From Paenibacillus sp. FSL R5-0517 (lineage in GTDB: Bacteria > Bacillota > Bacilli > Paenibacillales > Paenibacillaceae): DNA of 64,000 nt. The DNA lies in the NCBI RefSeq assembly GCF_037974355.1, contig NZ_CP150235.1, positions 6,386,001 through 6,450,000 on the forward strand, written 5' to 3'. The position numbers and the translations under genes were made by a program. Positions within the stretch are counted from its first letter, which is position 1. Every line of letters begins with the position of its first letter. The notes beneath the pieces were generated by a model that made no database searches, was not told where the DNA came from, and worked only from the letters and a program-made list of their open reading frames with translations. Shown in pieces: positions 1 through 8,505 of this stretch.

Positions 1-90
1 GAATCGATAGGACAGTGAATCTGTTTTGCTATTCGCCAGTCCTCGCCCGGTTACCGCATGTTTGACCATAAACCATTCCTGTTGCGCCAT
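1..90 (-). CDS. Unknown protein, N-terminal 30 codons only
   Basis: The window edge cuts this gene, leaving 30 codons that begin MAQQEWFMVKHAVTGRG. The ATG at 90 has a good GGAGG site with an 8-base spacing, so the start is credible. It lies 44 bases downstream of the pirin gene on the same strand and is probably co-transcribed with it. I do not recognise the family from so short a fragment, and no function is proposed. Confidence 0.6.
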   Translation of the reverse strand, partial: MAQQEWFMVKHAVTGRGLANSKTDSLSYRF

Positions 91-134
91 ACGTATATAT
101 CCTCCTTCATCTTGGAGTTCATTTCATCAGCCAT

Positions 135-836
135 TTACGGCAAATCAATAATCATATAGAACGTATCTTCGTTTCCTTGCAATTCTATTGAATTTCGCTG
201 TTCCACACGAGCTGTATCGCCTTCGTTCAACAGGTACTCTCCATCCAATCCCAGCTTGCCTTCGATGGAGAAAAGGTACATCCGACGGCCCGAATCCTGG
301 TTGAAGGTTAACGTCTCGTCTTTGGCCAATCGGCCAAGATAGATCGTCATATCCTGATGAATAGTCGCGACTCTTGGTCCTCCATCCGGGGATACAATCG
401 GCACGAGTGCTCCTGCCAGTGCCGCTGGATCAAAAGATGTGGTCTCATATGAAGGTTGCAACCCTTTCGTATGCGGCATGAACCAGAGCTGAAGCAGACG
501 TACTTCTTCGGTATCGGATGCATTATGCTCGGTATGAATCATGCCACTGCCTGCTGACATTCGCTGAATACCGCCAAAACCTGTAACGGCGACATTGCCC
601 AGATTATCTTCATGTCGTAGCTTGCCTCTGAGTACAATGGACACAATCTCCATATCACTATGTGGGTGAGCTCCAAAGCCGCGACCAGGTGCAATTACAT
701 CATCGTTCGCTACCCGCATCGGTCCAAATGCCATATTTTCCGGGTCTTGGTATTCTCCGAAAGAAAAGCTGTGACTGCCACGGAGCCAGCCTCGATCAAA
801 GCTGGAGCGGGCATCGGATGGAATGACGTTAATCAT
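135..836 (-). CDS. Pirin family protein (YhhW-type cupin)
   Basis: This is a bicupin of about 233 aa. The N-terminal cupin carries the pirin metal-binding set, His-x-His followed about 42 residues later by His-x-Glu (H60, H62, H104 and E106 counted from the upstream ATG). Pirins of this type are cytosolic Fe-containing proteins; the E. coli member YhhW has quercetin 2,3-dioxygenase activity in vitro, but the natural substrate is generally unknown. An ATG also exists at 845, but GGAGG ends directly at that codon. The ATG at 836, giving MINVIPSD, has a normal 9-base spacing and is preferred. A partial unknown gene follows 44 bases downstream. Confidence 0.9.
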   Translation of the reverse strand: MINVIPSDARSSFDRGWLRGSHSFSFGEYQDPENMAFGPMRVANDDVIAPGRGFGAHPHSDMEIVSIVLRGKLRHEDNLGNVAVTGFGGIQRMSAGSGMIHTEHNASDTEEVRLLQLWFMPHTKGLQPSYETTSFDPAALAGALVPIVSPDGGPRVATIHQDMTIYLGRLAKDETLTFNQDSGRRMYLFSIEGKLGLDGEYLLNEGDTARVEQRNSIELQGNEDTFYMIIDLP

Positions 837-1037
837 AAAATGCATCCTCCTTATTTTTTCTTAGTAGCATACTTATTCTCATTGTAACAAACCACAGGCA
901 TGTCGTCCAAACTAAAAAAGTTCTCTACCGATCAGCCCGGTTCGCAAATACAATTTCCGAACCGGCCTGGCCAATAAAGAACCTCGTTACAGGACTAATC
1001 CTGCACTTCATTATTTATTTAACAATCGTTAGCCGCG

Positions 1038-1457
1038 TCAAGCACTCACATTCTGACGAGCGTTACCCTGTCTGGAGAAAAGATAATCCACAGCCAGAAA
1101 GCGGCTTCCTGTGAAGAGCAGTGTCAGGGAACCCGCCAACAACAGGTAATCGAACTCGGTACCACTCATGAATGGCTGACCCACTTTGGCTGTAAGCAGA
1201 ACGCCACCCATAACGATAACAAATAGGGCAGCAAACACACGTGTTCCAAGACCCAGAATCATCGCTGCACCACCTACCAACTCAATGATTGCTACAACGG
1301 AGGCAAGAAATCCGGGAATACCAATACTTTCGAAAAATCCTACCGTACCGCTAATTCCACCTTCGAATTTACTCCAACCGTGCAATACAAAGATCAACCC
1401 GATCATAATCCTGGAGAAAAGCAGTCCAATCTCTACACTTTTATTATTCATGTTCAT
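1038..1457 (-). CDS. DoxX family membrane protein
   Basis: A 139-aa protein with four predicted membrane helices. It has the DoxX-like opening (GLLFSRIMIGLIFVLHGWSK) and a Gly-rich second helix (ELVGGAAMILGLG). DoxX proteins are integral membrane proteins; some take part in quinone or thiol redox chemistry, others are uncharacterised. The site GAGGAAGG precedes ATG codons at 1457 and 1451, and either could be used. It lies 54 bases below the M56 peptidase gene on the same strand. Pirin and DoxX genes are often neighbours in Firmicutes, but no shared role is shown here. Confidence 0.85.
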   Translation of the reverse strand: MNMNNKSVEIGLLFSRIMIGLIFVLHGWSKFEGGISGTVGFFESIGIPGFLASVVAIIELVGGAAMILGLGTRVFAALFVIVMGGVLLTAKVGQPFMSGTEFDYLLLAGSLTLLFTGSRFLAVDYLFSRQGNARQNVSA

Positions 1458-1510
1458 CTTCCTTCCTCGTTATATTCGAAATATTTGACCTCACATTTAG
1501 CCAAATTAAT

Positions 1511-2371
1511 CTATCCGATGGACCAGACAAACAAGACAGACAGCAATAGGAAAACAGTAACCGACATCAGAACAGCATAACGTGGCAATCTCAGCGTCAC
1601 GTCCTGTTCCGGGTCCAGCAGACGTGAAATTCGGACATTCACCGACGTATCCGCAAATGAGGATTGTACGGTCAGTTCTTTGGCCCCCCAAGGTTCAGGA
1701 CAAGCACGTAGTAGCTTGAGCAAAGCACTTCCAATACCTGCCACATTGCCTGTACGTTCAATGGCCTCATTGTCTGCCAGAATTTCTCTAACGATATGGT
1801 ATTGCTTTGAAGTGTGCTTTAAAACAGGAATATACGGCATCATGATTGCAAATACCGACAGTAACGTCGTCTTCAGAGGATCACGGTGCCACAGATGGTG
1901 TACTTCATGATAGACAACCGCTACTTCCTCTTCTGCATCAAGCATGTCCAGTAGCCCAGTGGAAAGTACAATATAGGGTCTCCATAAACCAATGGTAAAT
2001 GCGACGGGTGAACGCTTGTCCACCACAATGAAACTTGGCTGTCCTAGATCATGATATGTGGACTCCAACTCACGGGATAGCGCCCGAATCTCCATAGAGC
2101 GAAGCTTGTGGATTGCTGCCCGTGTTTTCATCATACGTACCGTTAGCAACCAGCCTGTTCCTGCAAAGGTCAGCAAGACCAGTGCCAGCAGGAAATGTCC
2201 AACGGATAACCAACCCAATCGACTCATCCAATGATTGCAGAGCCAGAGCAGATTAAACGGGATATCCCAGCCAAAGATTTTGTACATCGCATACATGAAC
2301 ATCTGCATGAACACGAGTAGCGGAATGCCAAACCCGACGGTAAACAAAAGTTTCGAGCGGGTCTTCCACAT
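1511..2371 (-). CDS. M56 family membrane zinc peptidase, BlaR1-like without a sensor domain
   Basis: A 286-aa membrane protein with helices near residues 8-30, 56-78 and 168-188 and at the C-terminus. The cytosolic zinc-peptidase motif HEVHH is at residues 155-159. It aligns with the protease half of BlaR1/MecR1 but ends where the extracellular penicillin-binding sensor domain would begin, so beta-lactam sensing is not supported. The start at 2371 is one base after the BlaI stop codon; the frame is open further upstream, but that region overlaps blaI. The pairing implies that the peptidase inactivates the adjacent repressor by proteolysis, directly or indirectly, in response to a signal that cannot be read from the sequence. 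Confidence 0.88.
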   Translation of the reverse strand: MWKTRSKLLFTVGFGIPLLVFMQMFMYAMYKIFGWDIPFNLLWLCNHWMSRLGWLSVGHFLLALVLLTFAGTGWLLTVRMMKTRAAIHKLRSMEIRALSRELESTYHDLGQPSFIVVDKRSPVAFTIGLWRPYIVLSTGLLDMLDAEEEVAVVYHEVHHLWHRDPLKTTLLSVFAIMMPYIPVLKHTSKQYHIVREILADNEAIERTGNVAGIGSALLKLLRACPEPWGAKELTVQSSFADTSVNVRISRLLDPEQDVTLRLPRYAVLMSVTVFLLLSVLFVWSIG

Positions 2372-2372
2372 C

Positions 2373-2789
2373 TTAATCGCTATCCTTTTTCCATTGCTTG
2401 ATCTTCTGTTCCAGGCGTTCAATCAGACCTTCATCTGCTTCGTCCAGTGCATCCAGCATATGATTCAATGCCAATGCTCCGAATTCATCCACCAACTCAT
2501 GCGACAGTTCCTTGGATTGGTCGTTCATAAACTCCTCCTTGCTCTGTACCGGTTGGTACAAAGATGTTCTGCCCTTTTGTGACTTTCCGAGAAGTCCCTT
2601 GTCCACGAGCCGGTTCATCACTGTCATGACTGTATTAAAATTGACGTCTTTGTCTTGTTCAAGTGCGGTCTGCACTTCACGGATGCTGCTGCCTGGACGA
2701 GCCCATAAAATGTCCATGATCTTGGCCTCCAGCGGACCGAAAAATCGGTTGAGCCCACGCTCACCCACTTTAAAATTGTGTATTCTCAT
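2373..2789 (-). CDS. blaI: BlaI/MecI/CopY family transcriptional repressor
   Basis: A 138-aa winged-helix repressor: HTH around residues 15-75 (GPLEAKIMDILWARPG, then FNTVMTVMNRLVDKGLL), followed by a helical dimerisation tail. Family members bind palindromic operators as dimers and are inactivated by proteolysis through an M56 partner, which is the next gene. The promoter upstream has a 17-bp palindrome over its -10, consistent with autoregulation. The same palindrome recurs near 47.4-47.5 kb. The gene lies at the head of a two-gene operon. The name describes the family and is not a claim of beta-lactam resistance. Confidence 0.92.
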   Translation of the reverse strand: MRIHNFKVGERGLNRFFGPLEAKIMDILWARPGSSIREVQTALEQDKDVNFNTVMTVMNRLVDKGLLGKSQKGRTSLYQPVQSKEEFMNDQSKELSHELVDEFGALALNHMLDALDEADEGLIERLEQKIKQWKKDSD

Positions 2790-2805
2790 GTTCTGACACC
2801 CCTCA

Positions 2806-2822
2806 CACTACCCATTGTAGTG
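2806..2822. promoter_or_regulatory. Probable BlaI operator
   Basis: CACTAC-CCATT-GTAGTG is a perfect inverted repeat with 6-bp arms and a 5-bp spacer. It overlaps the -10 of the blaI promoter. Two close relatives lie at 47433-47449 and 47532-47548. BlaI/MecI operators are palindromes built on ACTACA/TGTAGT-like halves, so this is the natural autoregulatory site. Confidence 0.75.
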
Positions 2823-2841
2823 CCATCAAATGAGAAGTCAA
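2814..2841 (-). promoter_or_regulatory. SigA-type promoter of the blaI-M56 operon
   Basis: On the minus strand TTGACT (2836-2841), a 16-bp spacer and TACAAT (2814-2819) precede blaI, which starts about 25 bases further on. The palindrome at 2806-2822 covers the -10, so bound repressor would block polymerase. Confidence 0.7.
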
Positions 2842-2894
2842 CCTCTATGTCAGCTATTTTATGTAAATGATTTGTAAATTTGTTTTCCATTTCA

Positions 2895-2945
2895 GTAAAA
2901 AAGGCCAAAGACCGGGAAATTCCGCACGTTTCGCGGTTTTCCCGG
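2895..2945 (-). terminator. Rho-independent terminator after the catalase gene
   Basis: A hairpin with arms CCGGGAAA (2912-2919) and TTTCCCGG (2938-2945), plus an inner CCGC/GCGG pairing, is followed on the minus strand by GGCCTTTTTTAC. Confidence 0.7.
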
Positions 2946-2999
2946 CCTTCACCGAATATCAGTCCATATGATGTTGTGAGAATATGATTTTACTGCGCT

Positions 3000-4463
3000 T
3001 TATTTTCCATCCTGTGAAGGCATATGTGCAGATATATCCACACCAAGTCCATGAGCCAGACGTCCGCCTAGCTGTCCATCCGCACGGAAGAAGTGGCATA
3101 AAGCACGCATTTGAATATCGACTGACACTCCCTTAAGATCATTGATCAGATTATCCAACAAGTGCTGCTGCTCTACTGGAGTAAATGAACGGAAAAGCTC
3201 TCCTGCTTGCGTGTAATCATCCGTTTTCTCAATTTTCTCGCGTGTAACATGCCCTTGTAATGGAACCTGACTGTCCCGGTATGCCGGATCTTCCTGCGGG
3301 CTGTTTCCGGAACTGTTCGGTTCATAGTTCACCGGAGATGGGTCCTGATTCACATTCATGAGTCCATCACGCTGATGATTACGAACGGGTGCGTACGGGC
3401 AATTCACCGGAATTTGCAAATAGTTCGTTCCAAGCCGGTGCCGCTGTGTATCCGGATAGGAGAATAGGCGCCCTTGCAGCAATTTATCTTCGGAAGGTTC
3501 AATTCCAGGGACAAGCGAACTAGGAGAAAAGGCCGCCTGTTCCACTTCAGCGAAGAAGTTTTGCGGATTCCGATTCAGTGTCATGGTCCCTACCGTATGA
3601 AATGGCAGTACATCTTCAGGCCATGTTTTGGTTGGGTCGAGTGGATCAAAAGCAAAATCATCCATTTGCTCCGGCTTTAAGAGCTGAACCTGTAGCTTCC
3701 ACTGCGGGTATTGCCCGTTCTTGATATGTTCATGCAGGTCACGGGTAGCATGATTAAAGTCCTGTCCTTGTACCTCGGCAGCTTCCTGACGAGAGAATCC
3801 CCGAACCCCTTGTGCAGACTCCCATTTGTATTTCACATAATGGACCTGCCCCTGTGCATTAATCCATTTGAAAGCATGTACGCCGAAACCATCCATCTCC
3901 CGATAACTGGCCGGTGTGCCTAGATCTGAGAACAACCAGGTCATCATATGCGTTGATTCAGGTGAGAGGGTCATAAAGTCCCAATATCGGGCGGGGTCCT
4001 GAATGTTCGTATCCGGAGCCGGCTTCAGAGAGTGAACCATATCGGGAAACTTCATCGCATCACGAATGAAGAACACAGGCAGATGGTTACCGACGATATC
4101 ATAGTTGCCTTCCCGGGTGTAGAATTTAACGGCAAATCCACGTGGATCTCGTGCAGTCTCTGGTGATCCTGTACCGTGAATAACGGTCGAAAAACGAACC
4201 AGCACATCCGTCTCCGTACCCGGATCTTGCAGGAAATCCGCTGTTGTATAAGCCTTCATACTCTGCTCCAGCGTGAATACACCATGAGCCCCGGCACCTC
4301 TTGCATGTACGACTCTTTCAGGAATACGTTCACGGTCAAAGTGGGCAATTTTCTCAATGAGATGATAGTCTTCAAGCAATGTCGGCCCTCTTCTGCCTGC
4401 TGTGCGGGAATTCTGGTTATCACCTACAGGTGCTCCCTGATTCGTTGTCATACGTTCTGTCAT
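3000..4463 (-). CDS. katA: Heme catalase, small-subunit clade
   Basis: A complete 487-aa monofunctional catalase that converts hydrogen peroxide to water and oxygen in the cytosol. Catalytic His53 lies in VVHARGAGAHG, Asn126 in GNHLPVFF, and the proximal heme ligand Tyr336 in RLFSYPDTQRHR. The length matches B. subtilis KatA. The start is set by GAGGAGG 8 bases before ATG 4463. A PerR-type box lies 83 bases upstream, and the perR gene lies just beyond an orphan regulator gene, so induction by peroxide through PerR is likely. The assignment to KatA is by family and context. Confidence 0.96.
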   Translation of the reverse strand: MTERMTTNQGAPVGDNQNSRTAGRRGPTLLEDYHLIEKIAHFDRERIPERVVHARGAGAHGVFTLEQSMKAYTTADFLQDPGTETDVLVRFSTVIHGTGSPETARDPRGFAVKFYTREGNYDIVGNHLPVFFIRDAMKFPDMVHSLKPAPDTNIQDPARYWDFMTLSPESTHMMTWLFSDLGTPASYREMDGFGVHAFKWINAQGQVHYVKYKWESAQGVRGFSRQEAAEVQGQDFNHATRDLHEHIKNGQYPQWKLQVQLLKPEQMDDFAFDPLDPTKTWPEDVLPFHTVGTMTLNRNPQNFFAEVEQAAFSPSSLVPGIEPSEDKLLQGRLFSYPDTQRHRLGTNYLQIPVNCPYAPVRNHQRDGLMNVNQDPSPVNYEPNSSGNSPQEDPAYRDSQVPLQGHVTREKIEKTDDYTQAGELFRSFTPVEQQHLLDNLINDLKGVSVDIQMRALCHFFRADGQLGGRLAHGLGVDISAHMPSQDGK

Positions 4464-4545
4464 CCTGTCGTCCTCCTCTAATGGATCTCACGGCTGCTAT
4501 ATATCTACTACTAAAATCATATTCGGCTTCGATATAAATATACAT

Positions 4546-4560
4546 TTAGACTTGATCTAA
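4546..4560. promoter_or_regulatory. PerR-type box upstream of the catalase gene
   Basis: TTAGACTTGATCTAA fits the 7-1-7 PerR palindrome (consensus TTATAATNATTATAA). It sits between a possible -35 (TTAACA) and an AT-rich -10 region of the catalase promoter on the minus strand. Near-identical boxes occur upstream of perR and dps. Confidence 0.7.
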
Positions 4561-4691
4561 CTGTTAAATTGATTCTAACATGTCCTACGTTGCTCTTGCA
4601 TGAGGTTCACATGAGATTAAGATGAGGTTCCTCAACACTTCATGAATGAACCATGAACATGTTTTCAAAAAGCATGATCTAAACGATAATC

Positions 4692-4724
4692 ATGGCAATA
4701 AAAAAAAGCGGACTAATCCGCCAG
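4692..4724 (-). terminator. Terminator overlapping the stop codon of the orphan regulator gene
   Basis: On the minus strand GGCGGA-TTAG-TCCGCT is followed by eight T residues. The stop codon TAG (4713-4715) forms the loop of the hairpin. Confidence 0.75.
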
Positions 4725-5519
4725 GCGGTAGCCCACTCCTCTTACCGTTACGATATATTGCGGCGAAGACGCGTTATCGCCCAATTTTTTGCGCAAGCTT
4801 TTGATATGAACATCAACCACATTACTTCCACCTGTAAAGTCTGTTTCCCAGATATCGCTGAGCATCTCCTCACGGGAAATGACTGCACCTTTGGCATCAA
4901 TCAGCTTGAGTAACAGATCATATTCGGTCTTGGTTAGATGGATCCGGTTATTATCACGCTGCACACTCATCCGTTCACGATCAAGCCACAGATCTTTGAA
5001 GCCGACACGCTGCCCTTCCTCAGGCAAAAAGCCGCGTTTGGGCAGAGCGGGACTGTTGCCAATCATACGCTGCACCCGGTAGAGAGCTTCCTGCGGGCGT
5101 GCAGGCCACACCAGCAATTCCTCCTGAAGCATCGGTCCACTCGCGCTGCCGATCATCTTCTCACCGACCAGATAGAGACAAGGGGTTGTATGCTCAGCCT
5201 CACGATTCAATCGACTGCTAATGCCGGCAAATGCATCGATCGTTCCGGCAACAGATAGATCATAGATCAACAGATCGAAGACAAGACGCTCATGCAGATC
5301 CGGTTCCCATCGATGAAAGACCAGTACATCGAAACAGCTATCCGTTAAGGCCTTTACCAGTTCATGAACTTGCCCTGGCATCGGGCTTATCAGAATAACC
5401 CGTCGTGTAACAGGACAATTATCCACAAGAGGTGCTGCATCGGACAAGGCAGGTTTAACCCTAAGTGGTAAGCGGCGGCCAGGAACTTTTATTTTTACTT
5501 GATCCGTTTGTTTCTGCAT
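4713..5519 (-). CDS. OmpR/PhoB-type orphan regulator with a degenerate receiver
   Basis: A 268-aa protein. Residues 40-150 have the outline of a receiver domain and residues 170-267 form a clear OmpR-type winged helix (LTKTEYDLLLKLIDAKG, then VVDVHIKSLRKKLG and TVRGVGYRL). The receiver lacks the usual acidic pair after the first strand (VILISPMPG) and the conserved Lys-Pro (LLVWPARP); only Asp87 (LLIYDLS) could correspond to the phosphoacceptor. No histidine kinase is adjacent. The gene overlaps the end of perR by 25 bases, which suggests translational coupling and a role near the peroxide response. Its targets cannot be read from the sequence. Confidence 0.85.
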   Translation of the reverse strand: MQKQTDQVKIKVPGRRLPLRVKPALSDAAPLVDNCPVTRRVILISPMPGQVHELVKALTDSCFDVLVFHRWEPDLHERLVFDLLIYDLSVAGTIDAFAGISSRLNREAEHTTPCLYLVGEKMIGSASGPMLQEELLVWPARPQEALYRVQRMIGNSPALPKRGFLPEEGQRVGFKDLWLDRERMSVQRDNNRIHLTKTEYDLLLKLIDAKGAVISREEMLSDIWETDFTGGSNVVDVHIKSLRKKLGDNASSPQYIVTVRGVGYRLAD

Positions 5520-5896
5520 TCCCCGCAGACACCTCCAAAGACCACATGAGCATGATCGATTGCATATCCGGTTTCTTCAGCTACCTGTTTCATCCATTGT
5601 GGAGGAACCTCTGTCATCACCTCGTCCACTTTGCCGCACACTTCACACATAATGTGCTGATGATCGTCCATCCGGGCATCGTAACGGCTTGCTGTCTCTC
5701 CGAGTTTAAGCTCTCGTATCAATTCTTTGTCCGTCAGATAACGTAGAGAATTATACACCGTACCATAGGCCAGATTATAACCTTGTTCCACTAGTCGATT
5801 CATAACATCAGCAGCTGTCGGGTGATCCTCCGAATGGCGCACCACATCATATACCGCTTGCCGTTGTATCGTCAGATTTAAAGTTCTCACAACCAT
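5495..5896 (-). CDS. perR: Fur-family peroxide regulator PerR
   Basis: A Fur-family repressor of about 133 aa with an N-terminal winged helix (AYGTVYNSLRYL), a metal-sensing segment SRYDARMDDHQH, and structural zinc cysteines CEVC and CGEC. Asp in CGKVDEV matches the position that separates PerR (Asp) from Fur (Glu). Iron-bound PerR represses peroxide-defence genes and is inactivated by histidine oxidation. The frame is open up to an ATG at 5917, but AAAGGAG lies inside that extension, pointing to ATG 5896 or GTG 5890 as the real start. A PerR-type box overlaps its own -10. The downstream orphan regulator gene overlaps it. Confidence 0.9.
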   Translation of the reverse strand: MVVRTLNLTIQRQAVYDVVRHSEDHPTAADVMNRLVEQGYNLAYGTVYNSLRYLTDKELIRELKLGETASRYDARMDDHQHIMCEVCGKVDEVMTEVPPQWMKQVAEETGYAIDHAHVVFGGVCGECRNKRIK

Positions 5897-5987
5897 TTCT
5901 CCTTTATATTGATGCATTTTATATGAAATCAGACACTGATCTTCTACTTAGGATGGTTTTCCCAAAAAACTAAGATTACATTTTGAT

Positions 5988-6025
5988 TTAGATTAAGTAT
6001 AAATCTTATTGTATATCGAAGTCAA
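5988..6025 (-). promoter_or_regulatory. perR promoter with overlapping PerR box
   Basis: On the minus strand TTGACT (6020-6025), 18 bp and TATACT (5996-6001) form a promoter. The box TTAGATTAAGTATAA (5988-6002, plus-strand reading) covers the -10, consistent with autorepression. Confidence 0.7.
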
Positions 6026-6163
6026 TATGCACGCCAACATCCTGGCAATGCAAATAAAACACCTTTCCCAGCAATCCCCTCATATATTTGGGATAATATG
6101 GTTCGCTACGACACCGCTTTTCAGATAAAATGTAGGGATGTGCGTAAAAAGGGGGAATGTCGG

Positions 6164-7282
6164 TTGTTTAGCACTTTTTTCATTAATATCTGTGTCATGA
6201 TTACGTTTATGTATGTATCCGGGATCATTGCAAAGTTCTATAGTATCCGATTGCCTTTTCCCTCGTTACGTGTTCAGTTGATCGGCGGCTTATTATTCGG
6301 CATATATGGCACAGTACTCATGAACTATTCCTTCCCTCTGAACGAGAGTACGATTGTAGATCTACGGCATCTGGCGATCGTTACCGCAGCGGTATATCTG
6401 GGAGGACTGGCTTCGGTCGTTACGGGACTTGTGCTCTCGATCCTTCGTATTCTGATGTTTGGCTTGTCATCCTCTGCCATAGATGCAGGATTTGTTATGA
6501 CTCTAATCGGGTTGTCTGGTGTATACTTCGCCTATGCTTCCTGGTCCAGACTGACCAAAATTATTACGATGAATCTACTCGGCATAACGTTAATCTTTAT
6601 CATCCTTATGTTGAATACAGACAGCATGAATTCATTAATGAAGGTATATCCGTTACAAATGACCATTTCCTTCATCGGTGGAATATTCATCTATTTCATC
6701 GCAGAATTCATCAATAAATCCAATGAAATGTTATTTCTATTGGAGAGAAGAGCATCTACCGATCATCTTACCAACCTTAGCAATCGACGACAGTTCGAAA
6801 AGTCACTTCTATCGGAACTTCAACATGCGCGGGATTACCAACAAAAGCTGTCCTTGCTTGCCATGGATATTGACCGATTCAAAAAGGTAAACGATACCTT
6901 TGGCCATTCTGCTGGCGATGCCGTTCTGAAGCAACTCGGACAACTTCTTGTTGAACACGCACGTTCTGCGGATATCGTGTCAAGAAACGGTGGTGAAGAA
7001 TTCGCTATACTCTTGCTCGACTGCGGACAACGGCAGGCCATGGCTATCGCCGAATCTATCCGGCAGGCAGTAGAGAAATATCATTTTGCCCTGCCTGACG
7101 GACACACCACACGTCTAACCATTTCCATTGGCGTAGCCGTGTATCCGGATCATTGTGTGGAGCAAGACGATGACGACTTCTTCGAACAGGCAGACCGTGC
7201 ACTATACGAAGCCAAGAATACAGGACGTAACCGTGTATGTGTCTTACCTTTAAGGTCCTTGCCTCTTACACTGGAAAGCTGA
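6164..7282 (+). CDS. Membrane-bound diguanylate cyclase (5TMR-LYT plus GGDEF)
   Basis: The N-terminal half has five or six membrane helices resembling the 5TMR-LYT sensor domain (DLRHLAIVTAAVYLGG). The C-terminal 165 residues form a GGDEF domain with an intact GGEEF active site. The inhibitory site RSAD is exactly five residues before GGEEF, so product inhibition by c-di-GMP is expected. It should make c-di-GMP from two GTP at the membrane. The frame is open from ATG 6098, which has no ribosome site. TTG 6164 is preceded by AGGGGG at 8 bases and gives a protein starting at the first helix (372 aa). It is a monocistronic gene with a terminator after it. Confidence 0.88.
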   Translation: MFSTFFINICVMITFMYVSGIIAKFYSIRLPFPSLRVQLIGGLLFGIYGTVLMNYSFPLNESTIVDLRHLAIVTAAVYLGGLASVVTGLVLSILRILMFGLSSSAIDAGFVMTLIGLSGVYFAYASWSRLTKIITMNLLGITLIFIILMLNTDSMNSLMKVYPLQMTISFIGGIFIYFIAEFINKSNEMLFLLERRASTDHLTNLSNRRQFEKSLLSELQHARDYQQKLSLLAMDIDRFKKVNDTFGHSAGDAVLKQLGQLLVEHARSADIVSRNGGEEFAILLLDCGQRQAMAIAESIRQAVEKYHFALPDGHTTRLTISIGVAVYPDHCVEQDDDDFFEQADRALYEAKNTGRNRVCVLPLRSLPLTLES

Positions 7283-7297
7283 CGGCTCCAATTGAAA

Positions 7298-7342
7298 AAG
7301 GGATGTCCCGCACGCCAATCACAGGCGTACAGGACATCCCTT
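7298..7342. terminator. Bidirectional terminator
   Basis: AAGGGATGTCC (7298-7308) pairs perfectly with GGACATCCCTT (7332-7342), with an inner CGC/GCG pairing. The A-run before and the T-rich stretch after allow it to serve both convergent neighbours. Confidence 0.75.
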
Positions 7343-7389
7343 GCTTTATATCTCACTCCATATCATCCCAGCCCAATATCTGACTGGAA

Positions 7390-8337
7390 TCAGGAAAGTA
7401 TCCCTTCAATTTCCTCAATAATGGTAGCATCCAGCTTCACGCCAGATGCAGCCGCATTTTCTTTTACCTGCTCGGGACGACTCGCCCCTACAAGTGCACT
7501 GGATACATTGTTCTGGCGCAGAATCCAGGCCAAGGCCAGTTGCCCAACCTTCAGGTCCAGCTTGTCCGCCACTTCAATCAATTGGCGAACTTTTCCGATG
7601 CGATCCGCGTTGATCTTGCCTTCGTCCCATCCAAGCTTAGCCGCACGACTGTTCTCGGGGATATCTGATACGGAAGTATATTTCCCGGTCAATAGACCTT
7701 GAGCAAGCGGGGAGTATACGACTTGTCCGATACCCTTACGCTCACCTAGCGGAATAATTTCATTTTCAATATAACGATCAAACATATTGTACACGGGCTG
7801 GTTCACCACGATATGATCCAAGAGCAAGCGATCTGCGGTACCCAAGGCAGCTTCCATCTGAGCCGCAGTCCACTGACTGACACCAACATACAGCACCTTG
7901 CCCTGACGTACCAGATCATCAAGTGCGCGGAGTGTTTCTTCAATTGGTGTCTCGGTATGATAGCGATGGCAGTAATAGATATCCACATATTCAACGCCTA
8001 GGCGCTTCAAGCTGGCTTCACATTGTTCCTTAATATGTTTACGAGACAGCCCCTGGTCATTCGGACCATCCCCCATTTTGCCAAATACTTTTGTTGCAAG
8101 CACGTAGGAGTCACGAGAATACGCTTTGAGCGTCTGTCCCAGCAGTTCTTCTGCTGCACCCCGTTCGTATACATTGGCTGTATCAAAAAAGTTAATGCCT
8201 TCATCGAATGCAGTTTCAATTGATTTCACCGCATTTTCACGTTCCACATACCCTCCGTACGTCAGCCAGCTTCCAAGGCTAATCTCGCTTACTTTCAGTC
8301 CGCTTCCACCCAATCTGCGATAATCCATTGATTGCAT
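7390..8337 (-). CDS. Aldo/keto reductase, Kv-beta/YghZ-like
   Basis: A complete 315-aa NADPH-dependent (beta/alpha)8 oxidoreductase. The catalytic tetrad is intact: Asp52, Tyr57, Lys83 and His124 (FFDTANVY, ATKVFG, YYCHRYH). It begins RRLGGSGLKVSEISLG, typical of AKR groups related to the Kv channel beta subunit and E. coli YghZ, which reduce aldehydes such as methylglyoxal. The actual substrate is unknown. GAGGAGG precedes ATG codons at 8337 and 8328, and the nine-base difference is not resolved. The gene stands alone between terminators. Confidence 0.93.
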   Translation of the reverse strand: MQSMDYRRLGGSGLKVSEISLGSWLTYGGYVERENAVKSIETAFDEGINFFDTANVYERGAAEELLGQTLKAYSRDSYVLATKVFGKMGDGPNDQGLSRKHIKEQCEASLKRLGVEYVDIYYCHRYHTETPIEETLRALDDLVRQGKVLYVGVSQWTAAQMEAALGTADRLLLDHIVVNQPVYNMFDRYIENEIIPLGERKGIGQVVYSPLAQGLLTGKYTSVSDIPENSRAAKLGWDEGKINADRIGKVRQLIEVADKLDLKVGQLALAWILRQNNVSSALVGASRPEQVKENAAASGVKLDATIIEEIEGILS

Positions 8338-8434
8338 ATCCTCCTCTATTGGTTATAAAGATGAAGTACATATTCTATTGTAACGTAACCAGCTCGGATG
8401 AAAAGGGCTTTGGCCTCAGAAATTGGAAAAATGC

Positions 8435-8473
8435 AAAGGCAAAAACAAAGAAGCGCACCTGTAGCAGGTGCGC
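8435..8473 (-). terminator. Terminator after the hybrid kinase gene
   Basis: A perfect hairpin, GCGCACCTG-TAG-CAGGTGCGC on the plus strand (8453-8473), is followed on the minus strand by TTCTTTGTTTTTG. Confidence 0.75.
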
Positions 8474-8505
8474 CAACGGAGATAACTTTCCATTCGGCTG
8501 CCCGT

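Noticed and set aside
937-965. Terminator between pirin and DoxX genes
   Set aside because: CCGGTTCG/CGAACCGG pairs well, but no T-run follows on either strand within reach.
1511-2789. Beta-lactam resistance operon
   Set aside because: The M56 protein lacks the penicillin-binding sensor and no beta-lactamase or PBP2a gene is adjacent.
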